Assembly: GCA_002309015.1 (NCBI GenBank)
Contig: DBWM01000037.1
Location: 132,404 to 166,229 of the forward strand
Direction: 5' to 3'
Source of the DNA: Myxococcales bacterium UBA1238
GTDB lineage: Bacteria; Myxococcota_A; Bradymonadia; UBA7976; UBA1532
DNA: 33,826 nt
In this document: piece by piece, positions 24,710 through 32,790 of the stretch
How positions within the stretch are numbered: position 1 is the first letter of the stretch
Layout of the letters: each line of letters opens with the position of its first letter
Made by a program: the position numbers and the translations under genes
The notes under the pieces: model-generated
Database searches by the model: none
Told to the model about the DNA's origin: nothing
What the model saw: only the letters and a program-made list of their open reading frames with translations

Positions 24710-25357
24710 GAAAATGAAGTGATGTTAAAAGGGCGATGCCTTTAAAGCAAAAAGAAGCCCGCCGGATGGCGAACGTACGGATCAAAGATGCGCCCACAAT
24801 GTTTGCATTGTGCATCAAACTTGACGCACAGCTTCGGGAGAAAGATGCAAACCTGCAGGAAGCAGCATCGTTTTGTGGAAACGGGTTCCTCTGAAACCGC
24901 CGGGCATCGGTGCGATCCTCTCTTGAGGATGATCGCGTTTTTCTGAATGCAGGATCGCTTTGCAGCTGCGGAAGCATCGGTTCTACGCGAGGCATGATCT
25001 GCTTCTGCACAGGATCGATTGAAAGATGCCTGAGGCATGACGGTTTGATGCAAAAAGAGGATCCCAATGATGCAGACGCGAGGAGTGAATCCTTAAAAAC
25101 AAGGATTACAGGCTTCCAAACGAGCCTTCGATTCACTTTTGTTGCAAGTATCTCGCCTTTTTGCATGAAAGGCCCCGGTTCCAAAAACGGCGCAGGATAG
25201 TCCTGAACCGCCCGGAATGGAACGATTCCGAGGCATATGATTTTTTTTGGCCTGCTCTCTTGAGACTTGATGAAGAAACGGCGAAACTGACCGCATTGAA
25301 AGCGCAAAAACGCGCAACCACGGACTTGTATTGCGATTGCGAAAGGAGTTTGGCGAG
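24710..25357. other. Divergent spacer of about 650 bases dense in short hairpins
   Basis: No gene is convincing; the long open frames here on both strands are Ser/Cys/Arg-rich and match nothing I know. At least eight perfect short inverted repeats are visible. They include CACAATG/CATTGTG (24795-24812), ATCCTC/GAGGAT inside GCGATC...GATCGC followed by GTTTTT (24912-24941), and ATGCCT-G-AGGCAT (25026-25038). Others are AATCCTT/AAGGATT (25088-25107), AGGCT/AGCCT (25110-25127) nested in GTGAAT/ATTCAC (25085-25136), CAGGA-TAG-TCCTG (about 25193-25205) and CGGAAT/ATTCCG (25213-25230). Promoters for cysS (minus) and the 25358 gene (plus) must lie here but I cannot place them securely. Confidence 0.55.
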
Positions 25358-26053
25358 ATGCCCAAATGCACGGCTTGCGGTCAGGAAACACCGGAAGGCG
25401 CCACACGCTGCGATTCCTGCGGCGCAGAATTGAACACCGACCGAGATTTATTGGCGGGTTTGCCGGCCGTCAAAGGCGTCGTTTCTCCCTTAACCACAGG
25501 ATTGAGCCAGCCTGCGGTCAACATTGCGGAATTTGACGACGGCGAAGACAGCATCACAGGGCGGGGGCTCCCTCTCTACCGCGACGCGATCGTCAAAGCC
25601 AAAGAAGAGTTCGAAAAGCGCGCCGCAGAAGAGGCCAAACGCGCAGAGGAAGAGCGCAAAGCCGCAGAAGAAAAGGCCGAGGCCGAACGCAAAGCCAAAG
25701 AAGAAGCCGAGCGCCTGGCCAAAGAAGAGGCCGAACGCAAAGCCGCCGAGGAAGCGCATTTGGCCGAGATGGAAGCGGAGCGCAAAGCCGCAGAAGAAAA
25801 GGCCGCCGCCGAGGCCGAAGAGAAGCGCAAGGCTGAGGAAGCAAAGGCGAAGGCTGAAGCCGAAAAGAAGCCCGCTGAAGAAAAGCCCAAGGCGCCCGAA
25901 AAAGTCGAAGAGCCCGTAAAGGCAGAAGTCCCCGTAAAGGTGAAGCAGAAAGCCGTCCCCGAAAAGAAATCGGGCAAGACCGGCCTCATCATCGGAATCG
26001 CCGTCGCCGTCATCGCGATCGTCGGCATCATCATCGCCGTCGCCTCCAAGTAA
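25358..26053 (+). CDS. Zinc-ribbon, Ala/Glu/Lys-rich coiled-coil protein with a C-terminal membrane anchor
   Basis: The ATG at 25358 has AAAGGAG ten bases upstream. The in-frame TTG at 25331 has no such site, so I chose the ATG (231 residues). The protein opens with a zinc ribbon, CTAC then CDSC (Cys4, 7, 18, 21). A Gly/Leu linker follows, then a long charged helix of about 110 residues (about 70-180) built of Ala/Glu/Lys repeats such as AEEERKAAEEKAEAERKAKEEAERL. This looks like the stalk of TolA or IgA-binding coiled coils. Next comes a Pro/Val/Lys segment and finally a single membrane segment GLIIGIAVAVIAIVGIIIAVASK at the extreme C-terminus. The likely topology is tail-anchored with the ribbon in the cytoplasm. 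I see no operon partner. It may sense or tether; function unknown. Confidence 0.85.
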   Translation: MPKCTACGQETPEGATRCDSCGAELNTDRDLLAGLPAVKGVVSPLTTGLSQPAVNIAEFDDGEDSITGRGLPLYRDAIVKAKEEFEKRAAEEAKRAEEERKAAEEKAEAERKAKEEAERLAKEEAERKAAEEAHLAEMEAERKAAEEKAAAEAEEKRKAEEAKAKAEAEKKPAEEKPKAPEKVEEPVKAEVPVKVKQKAVPEKKSGKTGLIIGIAVAVIAIVGIIIAVASK

Positions 26054-27021
26054 TCCCCCGCCTTCCGCATCCCTTTCTCAAACATTGCCCGTCGCGCTTT
26101 GCGCGATCGCATGCGTTTCAAAATCGCGTTCAGGGGCTTTTGCGCTCTCAGGAAAACTTCGCGAAGCTTCAGCGATGAAAACGGGATCGCATGCATGAGT
26201 GCGCGAATGTGATCAGAGAAACAGCGCATCGATCAGAAGCGACGGCCAATCCTTTCAGAGAAATTGACCACCGAAGCCGTGCGATCGCCTCTTGTGAGTA
26301 AGCGAACTACTCCTGCAGCTGCGCGATCACTATTTTCTGAAAGACATGCTTTCACCGCACGCAAGCGACGCTCATTTTCCAGCGATAAAAGCCTGAAAGA
26401 TCGACTGCGACGATCATTCTTTTTCAGAAAGATTCAAAAAGATGCACTACAGCGATCAATTTCTTATGGGGGAAACTTAAACCGCATGCCTTCAGCAAAC
26501 TGAAGAGTAGACGCGATCGAAGCCTGCGCGCCCATCATTGGATTGCGGAACCAGTTTCTTTCTGAAAGCTGCAATTCTTCTTGCTCTGCCGATCGGGCGT
26601 GAGCCTTTTTCATACACACGCTTTGAAAACCGTGATGTGCATTTTGCTCGGAATGCGCTGAAATCGGAATGAGATGAAGCGGGATTTGCAGGGGCTTGGC
26701 TGAAAGCGGTTGCGCTTCCCTTTCAAAAAGCGCGTTTTGGCCTCCGGTTTGAAGCGAGCTGAGGGCATCATGGGCGGGAAAAGCGGCAATGCGATGTCTT
26801 TAAAAGTTGAACCTTAACGGTTCAATCGCTTTTTGCATTCTGCAACGTGAATTTTTAGCAACATGCGTCGTTTGAAGGTTTTTTCGAGAGGCCAAAGGCG
26901 CGGGTTGGGCTCCGGCGGGCAGCCTCTCAGAGCGGTATTTTGCAAGTTTCAAAAAACTCCGTTTTCGTTATACTCCCTTCATTTCAAAAACTGCGGCCAT
27001 CAGGCTGCTTAAAGGATCGCA
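26054..27021. other. Intergenic region of 968 bases without a convincing gene
   Basis: The spacer contains GATC eleven times between about 26105 and 26594, often as GCGATC or GATCGC, and recurring CTGAAAG/CTTTCAG words. Hairpins are TCGCGC-TTT-GCGCGA (26092-26106), TTGAACC/GGTTCAA (26807-26825) followed by TTTTT near 26830, and GAGAGGC/GCCTCTC (26886-26928). A possible -10 TATACT lies at 26969-26974, 48 bases before the next ATG, with only a weak -35. The 79-residue frame at 26264-26503 is Arg/Ser rich and not convincing. The region could hold a structured RNA or decayed gene, but nothing recognisable. Confidence 0.5.
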
Positions 27022-30000
27022 ATGCGCAACGCTCTCACGATTTTGTCTCTCAGCTGCGCTGCTTTGAGCCTGCTCTCCTGCGCGGACGAAGACCCGGCCG
27101 AAAGCGACGATGCCTCTACCCTGTATCTGGACGCCTCGCCTTACACCAAGCGCGATACCGAAGTCGAACGGGACGCCGAAGAAGACGCCGACATGTCTCT
27201 TCCATTGGGCGAGTTTAAAGCGCCCTGCAAGCAACCCTCAGATTGCAAGTCCGGCTACTGCATCGAAGGCCCCGAAGGGCATATCTGCTCCAAACTCTGC
27301 GGTTACGGCAGCGATTGTGGCGAAGGGTTCGACTGCAGCGCCATCACCAACACGGGCAGCGACCGCACCTTCATCTGCACCCACGAAAAAACCGATCTCT
27401 GCAAACCCTGCCAGCTGGATACGGAATGCGATGATCAGGAAGATCTCTGCCTCACCATCGGCCACCACAGCTACTGCGCCAAAGCCTGCATCGCGGATTT
27501 GGACAGCGGCCTGGACAGCTGCCCCGAAAATTACCAATGCACCGCCTTCGAGAAGACCACCCGCACGCCCATCAACTCAGAGGACATCACCGACGAGGAA
27601 GAGGTGATCTGGCAATGCCTGCCGGCCATCGGTTACTGCAAAGTCTGCATCGATGAAGACGAAGATGGCTACGGCGAAGGCGAAGACTGCCTGGGCGCAG
27701 ACTGCGACGATCAGAACGCCTCGGTTCACCCCGGCGCGAAAGAAATCTGCGACGGCCTCGATAACGATTGCAACGGCCAGACCGATGAGACCGCTCTCAA
27801 TCCCCCCACTGATTTGGACTGCAAACACGAAGGCGTCTGCGCAAAAGGCGCGACGATCGCCTGCATCGATGGCGCCTGGGGCTGCAATTACAGAAGCCCT
27901 CTCTACGAAAAGACCGAAACGCTCTGCGACGGCGAAGACAACGACTGCGACGGAAAAACCGACGAGGCCGACGATCTCGAAGTGCCCGAGCTCGAATGCC
28001 TGACCGCCGGCGTCTGCGCGGCCGGATCCCTCGTGGTTTGCACCGAGGGCGACTGGGTTTGCCAATATTTGAGCAGCGCCTATCAGGCGGGCGAGGAGCT
28101 CAGCTGCGACGGCATCGACAACAACTGCGATGGCCAGGTGGACGAAAGCTTCGATCGCCAGTCGGATGTGAACCACTGCGGTCTCTGCAACCATAAATGC
28201 AACCCCGATTCCAGCCTGCAGATCGCCGAAAGCAAATGCGCAAGCGGCACCTGCCAGATCGAAAGCTGCCTCACGGGGTATGTGGATTTGGATCACAGCG
28301 CCACAAACGGCTGCGAATATCCCTGCACGCCGAGCGAAGATCCCCGGGAAATCTGCGACGACAAAGACAATGACTGCAACGGGCAGGTGGACGAAGGCTT
28401 CGACAAGCTCTCGGACGTGAACCACTGCGGCCAATGCAACAACCTGTGCGCAGCGGACAACGCCGACGCTTCCTGCATCTCGGGTCACTGCGCCTATGTC
28501 TGCAGCGAAGGCTTCGTTGATTTGAACCGCGATCTCGTCAACGCGCCTGCAGACGGCAGCAAACCCGATGGCTGCGAATATGAATGCACCTACAAGAGCG
28601 CCTACGACGACAACTGCGACGGCGAAGATGACGACTGCGACGGTGAAAAAGATGAGGACGTCGATCTCACGTCCGACGTCAACCACTGCGGGCAATGCGG
28701 CATCAAATGCGACGCGCCCAACGCCAACAACTACTGCTTCCGGGGGCAATGCAACTGGGAGTGCGAAGGCGAGGGCGAGGACGAAACCTGCAGCGAACAT
28801 CTGTTCTGCAAGCCGGGCTTCTACGACATCAAAAAGGATGAACCCGGTTGCGAATACGAATGCGAGCTCACTTACGGCGGCCAGGAAATCTGCGATTACA
28901 AAGATAACGACTGCGACGGCGAAACCGACGAAGATTTTGGTGATTTAAACACCAACGTGAACCACTGCGGCGCCTGCAACCATAAATGCGACGTTCCCTT
29001 TGCCGACAACACATGCGAAGGCGGGCAATGCAAGTACAGCTGTCAGGAAGGTCATTACGACCACGATGGCGACGAGCTGAACGGCTGCGAATACACCTGC
29101 TTCCCCAAGAACAAATGCCTGCAGGATTTTGAAGGCAAAGAATGTGCGTGCGACGGCGAAGACAACGACTGCGACGGGGACGTCGATGAAGGCTTCGATC
29201 TGCAGCACGATCCCGCCAACTGCGGCGCCTGCGGCCATAAATGTGAGTATGCCTTTGCCACAGCCGTCTGCGACAACGGTTCTTGCCGATTGGCGGGCTG
29301 CCTTGATGGACATTACAATCATAACGGCATCGATTCGGACGGCTGCGAAGTTCCGTGCACGATCACGAAGAATGGCGTGGAAGAATGTGACGGCGTCGAT
29401 AACGACTGCGATGGCAGGGTTGACGAAGAGACCGATAAAACCAAAGACGTCCACCATTGCGGTTCATGCGACAACGACTGCACCAAAGATCCCAATTTCG
29501 CCAATCAAGGCGTGATCTGCGAAAACAGCCAATGCAAATCCACCGGATGCGATCCCGGCTACTACACCATCGATGAAACCAAGCCCTGCCAATATGAATG
29601 CGAATTCATCAGCGCCATCGATGACAACTGCGACGGCACCGATGACAACTGCGACGGCGTGCCCGATGACGGCATCGACAAGAACAGCGACGTGCTCCAT
29701 TGCGGCGCCTGCAACAACCCATGCGCAGACAAGCCCGAGCTTGCAGGCAGCCTCTTCTCCTGCGTAAGCGGTCAATGCCATTTTGACGGATGCGATGCCG
29801 ACCATTACGACATCGACCATCTGGAGAGCAACGGCTGCGAATATGAATGCACCAAGAAGAGCGACAGCGATCTCCCCGACGCAAAAGGCGACGACGACAA
29901 CTGCGACGGCTACGACGGCGACATCGCGCTCGCGGTCTTTGTAGACGCCATTCAGGGCAACGACACCAACAGCGGCCTCACCCCAGACAAGCCCAAGAGG

Positions 30001-31338
30001 ACGATCAAGGAAGCCCTGAGGATCGCCAAGACCCAAAATCGCACCCAGGTGCTCATTGCGGAAGGCTCCTATCAGGAACAGGTCAGCCTTGTGAATGGCA
30101 TTGGTCTCTACGGCGGATACGACCACGGATTCAGAACGCGATCCACATTTAAGAACCCGAGAGAGGCCGCCAACATTTACAAGAGCATCATTCAGGGTCA
30201 GGCAGGCACGGCGATTCCCGGAGCTGCTGTTATCGCGGACGGTGTCAACAACGCGACCGTTCAGGGCTTAAGTCTCCAGGGCATCAGCACACAAAATGCC
30301 GGCGAATCTGTTTACGGCGTCTATCTCAGAAGCAGCACCAACATCGAGCTGGCCTACAACGAGATCCGCGCAGGCAACGGTGGAAACGGCGTCAAGGGTG
30401 AAGACGGCAGCACCGGAAACAAGGGCCAGCCAGGGGCCAGAGGTACAAACGGCTGTGGGAACTGTAGTTCCGGTGGAACCGGAGGAGCAGGCGGTTCCAG
30501 CACGACAGGCGGCCTGCAAGGCGGTAAAGGCGGTAAAGGCGGATACAATGGCGACAACGCCGAAGCCGGAGAGCACGGTTACTATACGAGCAACGGCGGC
30601 GCGGGCGGCAGCAAAGCGAATTTCACCTGTCACGGCTCAGGCGGAAACGGAGGAAAAGGCCAGGACGGAGCCACTGGAATCCATGGTGACGGCGGTAATG
30701 GTTATGGCCTCCTGAACAACCAACTCTTGTGGGAAGGAAAAGCGGGCGTACAAGGCAAACCGGGTTATCCGGGCGCTGGCGGCGGCGGCGGCGGCGGCGG
30801 ATCCGGCACATCGGACAGAAAAGCGGCTTGCGGTACAGTCGGAACCGCATGTATGGCCGCTCACACCTGCAACCCCGATCGAGGCGGCGGCGGCGGCGGC
30901 GGTGGTCAGGGTGGTCAAGGCGGTGGAGGCGGCAACGGCGGTCAAGGCGGCGGCGCCTCGTTCGGTCTCTTTATCGTAGACTCCGAAGGCACCTACATCG
31001 CATACAACGCCATCTATTCAGGTGACGGCGGTGACGGTGGTGACGGTGGTGACGGCGGTAAAGGCGGTGACGGCGGCGAAGGCGGTGAAGGCGGCAACCG
31101 CGGTGACGACAGCGGTCCTGGCGGTCACGGTGGCCAAGGCGGAAAAGGTGGTACCGGCGGCGCAGGCGGCGGCGGATCCGGTGGTATGAGTTATGCCGTC
31201 GCCCGCAACAAGGACGCCACAGCCACACAAAACCTTTACAACTCAGGCACTCCTGGCCAGGGCGGAAAAGGTGGAGAAAACGGAAACGACGGTCAGCCTG
31301 GCTATAAAGACGGCAACACCTATATCTTCACCAGATGA
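27022..31338 (+). CDS. Giant cysteine-rich lipoprotein with nine MopE-type repeats, a DUF1565-like segment and a glycine-rich C-terminus
   Basis: The 1438-residue product has AAAGGA before the ATG and a lipoprotein signal ending LLSC (Cys20). It then has: (1) residues about 70-240, small Cys-rich modules (CKSGYCIEGPEGHICSKLCGYGSDC); (2) nine full MopE motifs of the type CDGxDNDCDGxxDE, at residues 243, 302, 362, 445, 532, 624, 710, 789 and 870. The first is preceded by the longer DEDEDGYGEGEDC...DCDDQNASVHPGAKE. They alternate with NHCGxCNxxC and NGCEYxC modules. (3) About 970-1030 is a DUF1565-like start (FVDAIQGNDTNSGLTPDKPKRTIKEALR), typical of right-handed beta-helix proteins. (4) About 1117-1432 is a collagen-like, Gly/Asn/Lys/Asp-rich tract (GGDGGDGGDGGKGGDGG). 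MopE motifs bind calcium and are tied to copper. An outer-surface binding or adhesive role is inferred. Confidence 0.9.
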   Translation: MRNALTILSLSCAALSLLSCADEDPAESDDASTLYLDASPYTKRDTEVERDAEEDADMSLPLGEFKAPCKQPSDCKSGYCIEGPEGHICSKLCGYGSDCGEGFDCSAITNTGSDRTFICTHEKTDLCKPCQLDTECDDQEDLCLTIGHHSYCAKACIADLDSGLDSCPENYQCTAFEKTTRTPINSEDITDEEEVIWQCLPAIGYCKVCIDEDEDGYGEGEDCLGADCDDQNASVHPGAKEICDGLDNDCNGQTDETALNPPTDLDCKHEGVCAKGATIACIDGAWGCNYRSPLYEKTETLCDGEDNDCDGKTDEADDLEVPELECLTAGVCAAGSLVVCTEGDWVCQYLSSAYQAGEELSCDGIDNNCDGQVDESFDRQSDVNHCGLCNHKCNPDSSLQIAESKCASGTCQIESCLTGYVDLDHSATNGCEYPCTPSEDPREICDDKDNDCNGQVDEGFDKLSDVNHCGQCNNLCAADNADASCISGHCAYVCSEGFVDLNRDLVNAPADGSKPDGCEYECTYKSAYDDNCDGEDDDCDGEKDEDVDLTSDVNHCGQCGIKCDAPNANNYCFRGQCNWECEGEGEDETCSEHLFCKPGFYDIKKDEPGCEYECELTYGGQEICDYKDNDCDGETDEDFGDLNTNVNHCGACNHKCDVPFADNTCEGGQCKYSCQEGHYDHDGDELNGCEYTCFPKNKCLQDFEGKECACDGEDNDCDGDVDEGFDLQHDPANCGACGHKCEYAFATAVCDNGSCRLAGCLDGHYNHNGIDSDGCEVPCTITKNGVEECDGVDNDCDGRVDEETDKTKDVHHCGSCDNDCTKDPNFANQGVICENSQCKSTGCDPGYYTIDETKPCQYECEFISAIDDNCDGTDDNCDGVPDDGIDKNSDVLHCGACNNPCADKPELAGSLFSCVSGQCHFDGCDADHYDIDHLESNGCEYECTKKSDSDLPDAKGDDDNCDGYDGDIALAVFVDAIQGNDTNSGLTPDKPKRTIKEALRIAKTQNRTQVLIAEGSYQEQVSLVNGIGLYGGYDHGFRTRSTFKNPREAANIYKSIIQGQAGTAIPGAAVIADGVNNATVQGLSLQGISTQNAGESVYGVYLRSSTNIELAYNEIRAGNGGNGVKGEDGSTGNKGQPGARGTNGCGNCSSGGTGGAGGSSTTGGLQGGKGGKGGYNGDNAEAGEHGYYTSNGGAGGSKANFTCHGSGGNGGKGQDGATGIHGDGGNGYGLLNNQLLWEGKAGVQGKPGYPGAGGGGGGGGSGTSDRKAACGTVGTACMAAHTCNPDRGGGGGGGGQGGQGGGGGNGGQGGGASFGLFIVDSEGTYIAYNAIYSGDGGDGGDGGDGGKGGDGGEGGEGGNRGDDSGPGGHGGQGGKGGTGGAGGGGSGGMSYAVARNKDATATQNLYNSGTPGQGGKGGENGNDGQPGYKDGNTYIFTR

Positions 31339-31347
31339 TCCCGCCCA

Positions 31348-31363
31348 TGTTTCACGTGAAACA
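31348..31363. promoter_or_regulatory. parS site 1
   Basis: TGTTTCACGTGAAACA, a perfect match to the widespread chromosomal parS consensus, which is palindromic and bound by ParB. It lies 10 bases after the stop of the giant lipoprotein gene and upstream of the bactofilin-parA-parB genes. Confidence 0.95.
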
Positions 31364-31372
31364 TCCCCTCCA

Positions 31373-31388
31373 TGTTTCACGTGAAACA
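31373..31388. promoter_or_regulatory. parS site 2
   Basis: TGTTTCACGTGAAACA, a second perfect parS, 25 bases downstream of site 1. Close spacing by about two and a half helical turns is common in parS clusters and helps ParB nucleate a spread complex. Confidence 0.95.
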
Positions 31389-31398
31389 CCCTTCAAAA

Positions 31399-31414
31399 CG
31401 TTTCACGTGAAACA
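31399..31414. promoter_or_regulatory. parS site 3
   Basis: CGTTTCACGTGAAACA, one base from the consensus (first position C instead of T). It starts 26 bases after site 2, completing a three-site cluster. It lies about 95 bases before the bactofilin start. Confidence 0.9.
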
Positions 31415-31508
31415 TCCCCTCCAAGAAAACCTCTTCCTTCACAAGATCGCTGTTTCATGAAAAGCGCGCAGGCGTTACAATGGCGCGATTTTACATATGG
31501 AGTTACGG

Positions 31509-31955
31509 ATGGCCCTTCTGCGCAAAGAGGATCTCAGCCGCGACAGCCTGCCGGTCGCCAACGAACCGCGAATTCCCAGCCAGGATGCCTTGCTGGGCAA
31601 AGGCAGTCGATTTGAAGGCAAGCTGACTTTTGAAGGCACAGTTCGCATCGATGGCGAATTCATTGGCGAAATCACATCTCAGGGGAACCTCATCCTCGGA
31701 CCCACCGCCAAAGTTCAGGCCACCATCACCGTCCAATCGGCCAACATTTCGGGGCAATTCCAGGGCAATCTCACGAGCAGCACCCTTGAACTCAAGTCTT
31801 CGGCCCAGGTGGTCGCCAAGCTGTTTGTTCAGAGTCTGGTGGTCGAGCAGGGCGCCTTCTTTGACGGAGAGGTGCATATGGCTCAGCCTCAGGCCGCCGA
31901 GATCCTGGACGAGAACGATTACACCGGCGCAAGCGCGGCGATCCGCTCGATTTGA
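31509..31955 (+). CDS. Bactofilin (DUF583)
   Basis: Bactofilins form cytoplasmic, nucleotide-free filaments of right-handed beta-helix subunits that scaffold envelope or chromosome-segregation proteins. I use the ATG at 31509 because GGAG lies six bases upstream; the in-frame ATG at 31497 overlaps that site. The 148-residue product has the repeating DUF583 pattern: SRFEGKLTFEGTVRIDGEFIGEITSQGNLILGP, then ATITVQSANISGQFQGNLTSSTLELKSSAQVVAKLFVQSLVVEQGAFFDGEVHM. Short polar tails lie at both ends. In Myxococcus, bactofilins hold the ParABS machinery through the adaptor PadC. Here the gene sits directly upstream of parA, seven bases from its start, and downstream of parS sites, which suggests the same role and cotranscription. 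No PadC-like gene is in the window. Confidence 0.93.
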   Translation: MALLRKEDLSRDSLPVANEPRIPSQDALLGKGSRFEGKLTFEGTVRIDGEFIGEITSQGNLILGPTAKVQATITVQSANISGQFQGNLTSSTLELKSSAQVVAKLFVQSLVVEQGAFFDGEVHMAQPQAAEILDENDYTGASAAIRSI

Positions 31956-31962
31956 GGCTCTG

Positions 31963-32790
31963 ATGAACAGCTACACCATTTGCATCGCGAACCAAAAAGG
32001 GGGCGTGGGCAAGACCACGACCGCCGTCAACCTCGCTGCGGGCCTCGCACTCGAAGGCATCGAGACGCTCCTGGTCGATCTCGATCCCCAGGGCAACGCG
32101 ACATCGGGGCTCAGCATCGATCCCAACCAGCAGCGTTACGGCGTCTACCACGCGCTGCTCGATCTCGATAACGACATCGTCGACTACATGATCGACGTGC
32201 CGGGCATCGATCACCTGAAGGTGCTCGGAGCCAATCCTGATCTCTTTGGCGCCGAAGTGGAGCTGGTGGAAGCGGACGCGCGCGAATATCGCCTGAAGAA
32301 GGCCCTCGAAAAGAGCGCGCATCAGGCGCAGTTCACGATCATCGACTGCCCGCCTTCCCTCGGTTTTTTGACCATCAACGCGCTGACCGCCGCAAACTCG
32401 GTGCTGATCCCGCTGCAATGTGAATTCTACGCCCTTCAGGGCCTCTCGCAGCTGACCCGCACCGTGCAGCTGATTCAAAAGCGACTCAACACCGCCCTCA
32501 CCATCGAAGGCGTGCTGCTGACCATGTTCGATGCGCGCAACAACCTCTCGCATCTGGTCGCCAACGACGTGCGGCAATATTTCCGCGTCTACGACACCGT
32601 GATCCCGCGCACCGTGCGCCTGGCCGAATGCTCCATGTCGGGGCAGTCGATTTACAGTTTCGACAAGAATTCCAAAGGTGCGCGCGCTTACCGCGCCGTT
32701 GCCCAGCAGCTGATCGCCGATCACCTTGGCCCCGAAGCGCTCAACCGCAGCGAAGAGGCGCCCTCCGCCCACGAGGAGTCCGAGGCATGA
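31963..32790 (+). CDS. parA: Chromosome partitioning ATPase ParA (Soj)
   Basis: ParA is a DNA-binding Walker-type ATPase that moves ParB-parS complexes. The ATG at 31963 (MNSYTICIANQKGGVGKTTT) gives 275 residues. An upstream open frame to 31630 lies within the bactofilin gene in another frame and is not used. The deviant Walker A is KGGVGKTT (12-19) with the signature lysine at 12. Walker A' is LLVDLDPQGNATSGL (about 36-50) and Walker B is FTIIDCPPSLGFLT. Basic residues towards the C-terminus (RARAYRAVAQQL-like SKGARAYRAV) fit DNA binding. The length is that of short type Ib / Soj proteins without an N-terminal HTH. Its stop overlaps the parB start by ATGA, so the two are translationally coupled. 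Confidence 0.97.
   Translation: MNSYTICIANQKGGVGKTTTAVNLAAGLALEGIETLLVDLDPQGNATSGLSIDPNQQRYGVYHALLDLDNDIVDYMIDVPGIDHLKVLGANPDLFGAEVELVEADAREYRLKKALEKSAHQAQFTIIDCPPSLGFLTINALTAANSVLIPLQCEFYALQGLSQLTRTVQLIQKRLNTALTIEGVLLTMFDARNNLSHLVANDVRQYFRVYDTVIPRTVRLAECSMSGQSIYSFDKNSKGARAYRAVAQQLIADHLGPEALNRSEEAPSAHEESEA

Noticed and set aside
24699..25406. 235-residue minus-strand frame spanning the cysS upstream region
   Set aside because: It overlaps cysS and the zinc-ribbon gene, is rich in Ser/Arg/Cys/Phe, and shows no motif.
26264..26503. 79-residue frame in the large spacer
   Set aside because: Arg/Ser-rich with no recognisable start site or family; likely random.
27577..28800. 407-residue hydrophobic minus-strand open frame
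   Set aside because: It is the antisense of the MopE repeats; its Ala/Val/Ile richness follows from reversing Asp/Cys/Gly codons, not from a membrane protein.
28200..29900. Regular repeated blocks resembling a CRISPR array
   Set aside because: The repeats are in-frame protein repeats of varying spacing (MopE modules) with no constant repeat/spacer lengths and no cas genes.
31451..31465. TGTTTCATGAAAAG resembling parS
   Set aside because: It lacks the central CACGTG and is not palindromic like the true sites.
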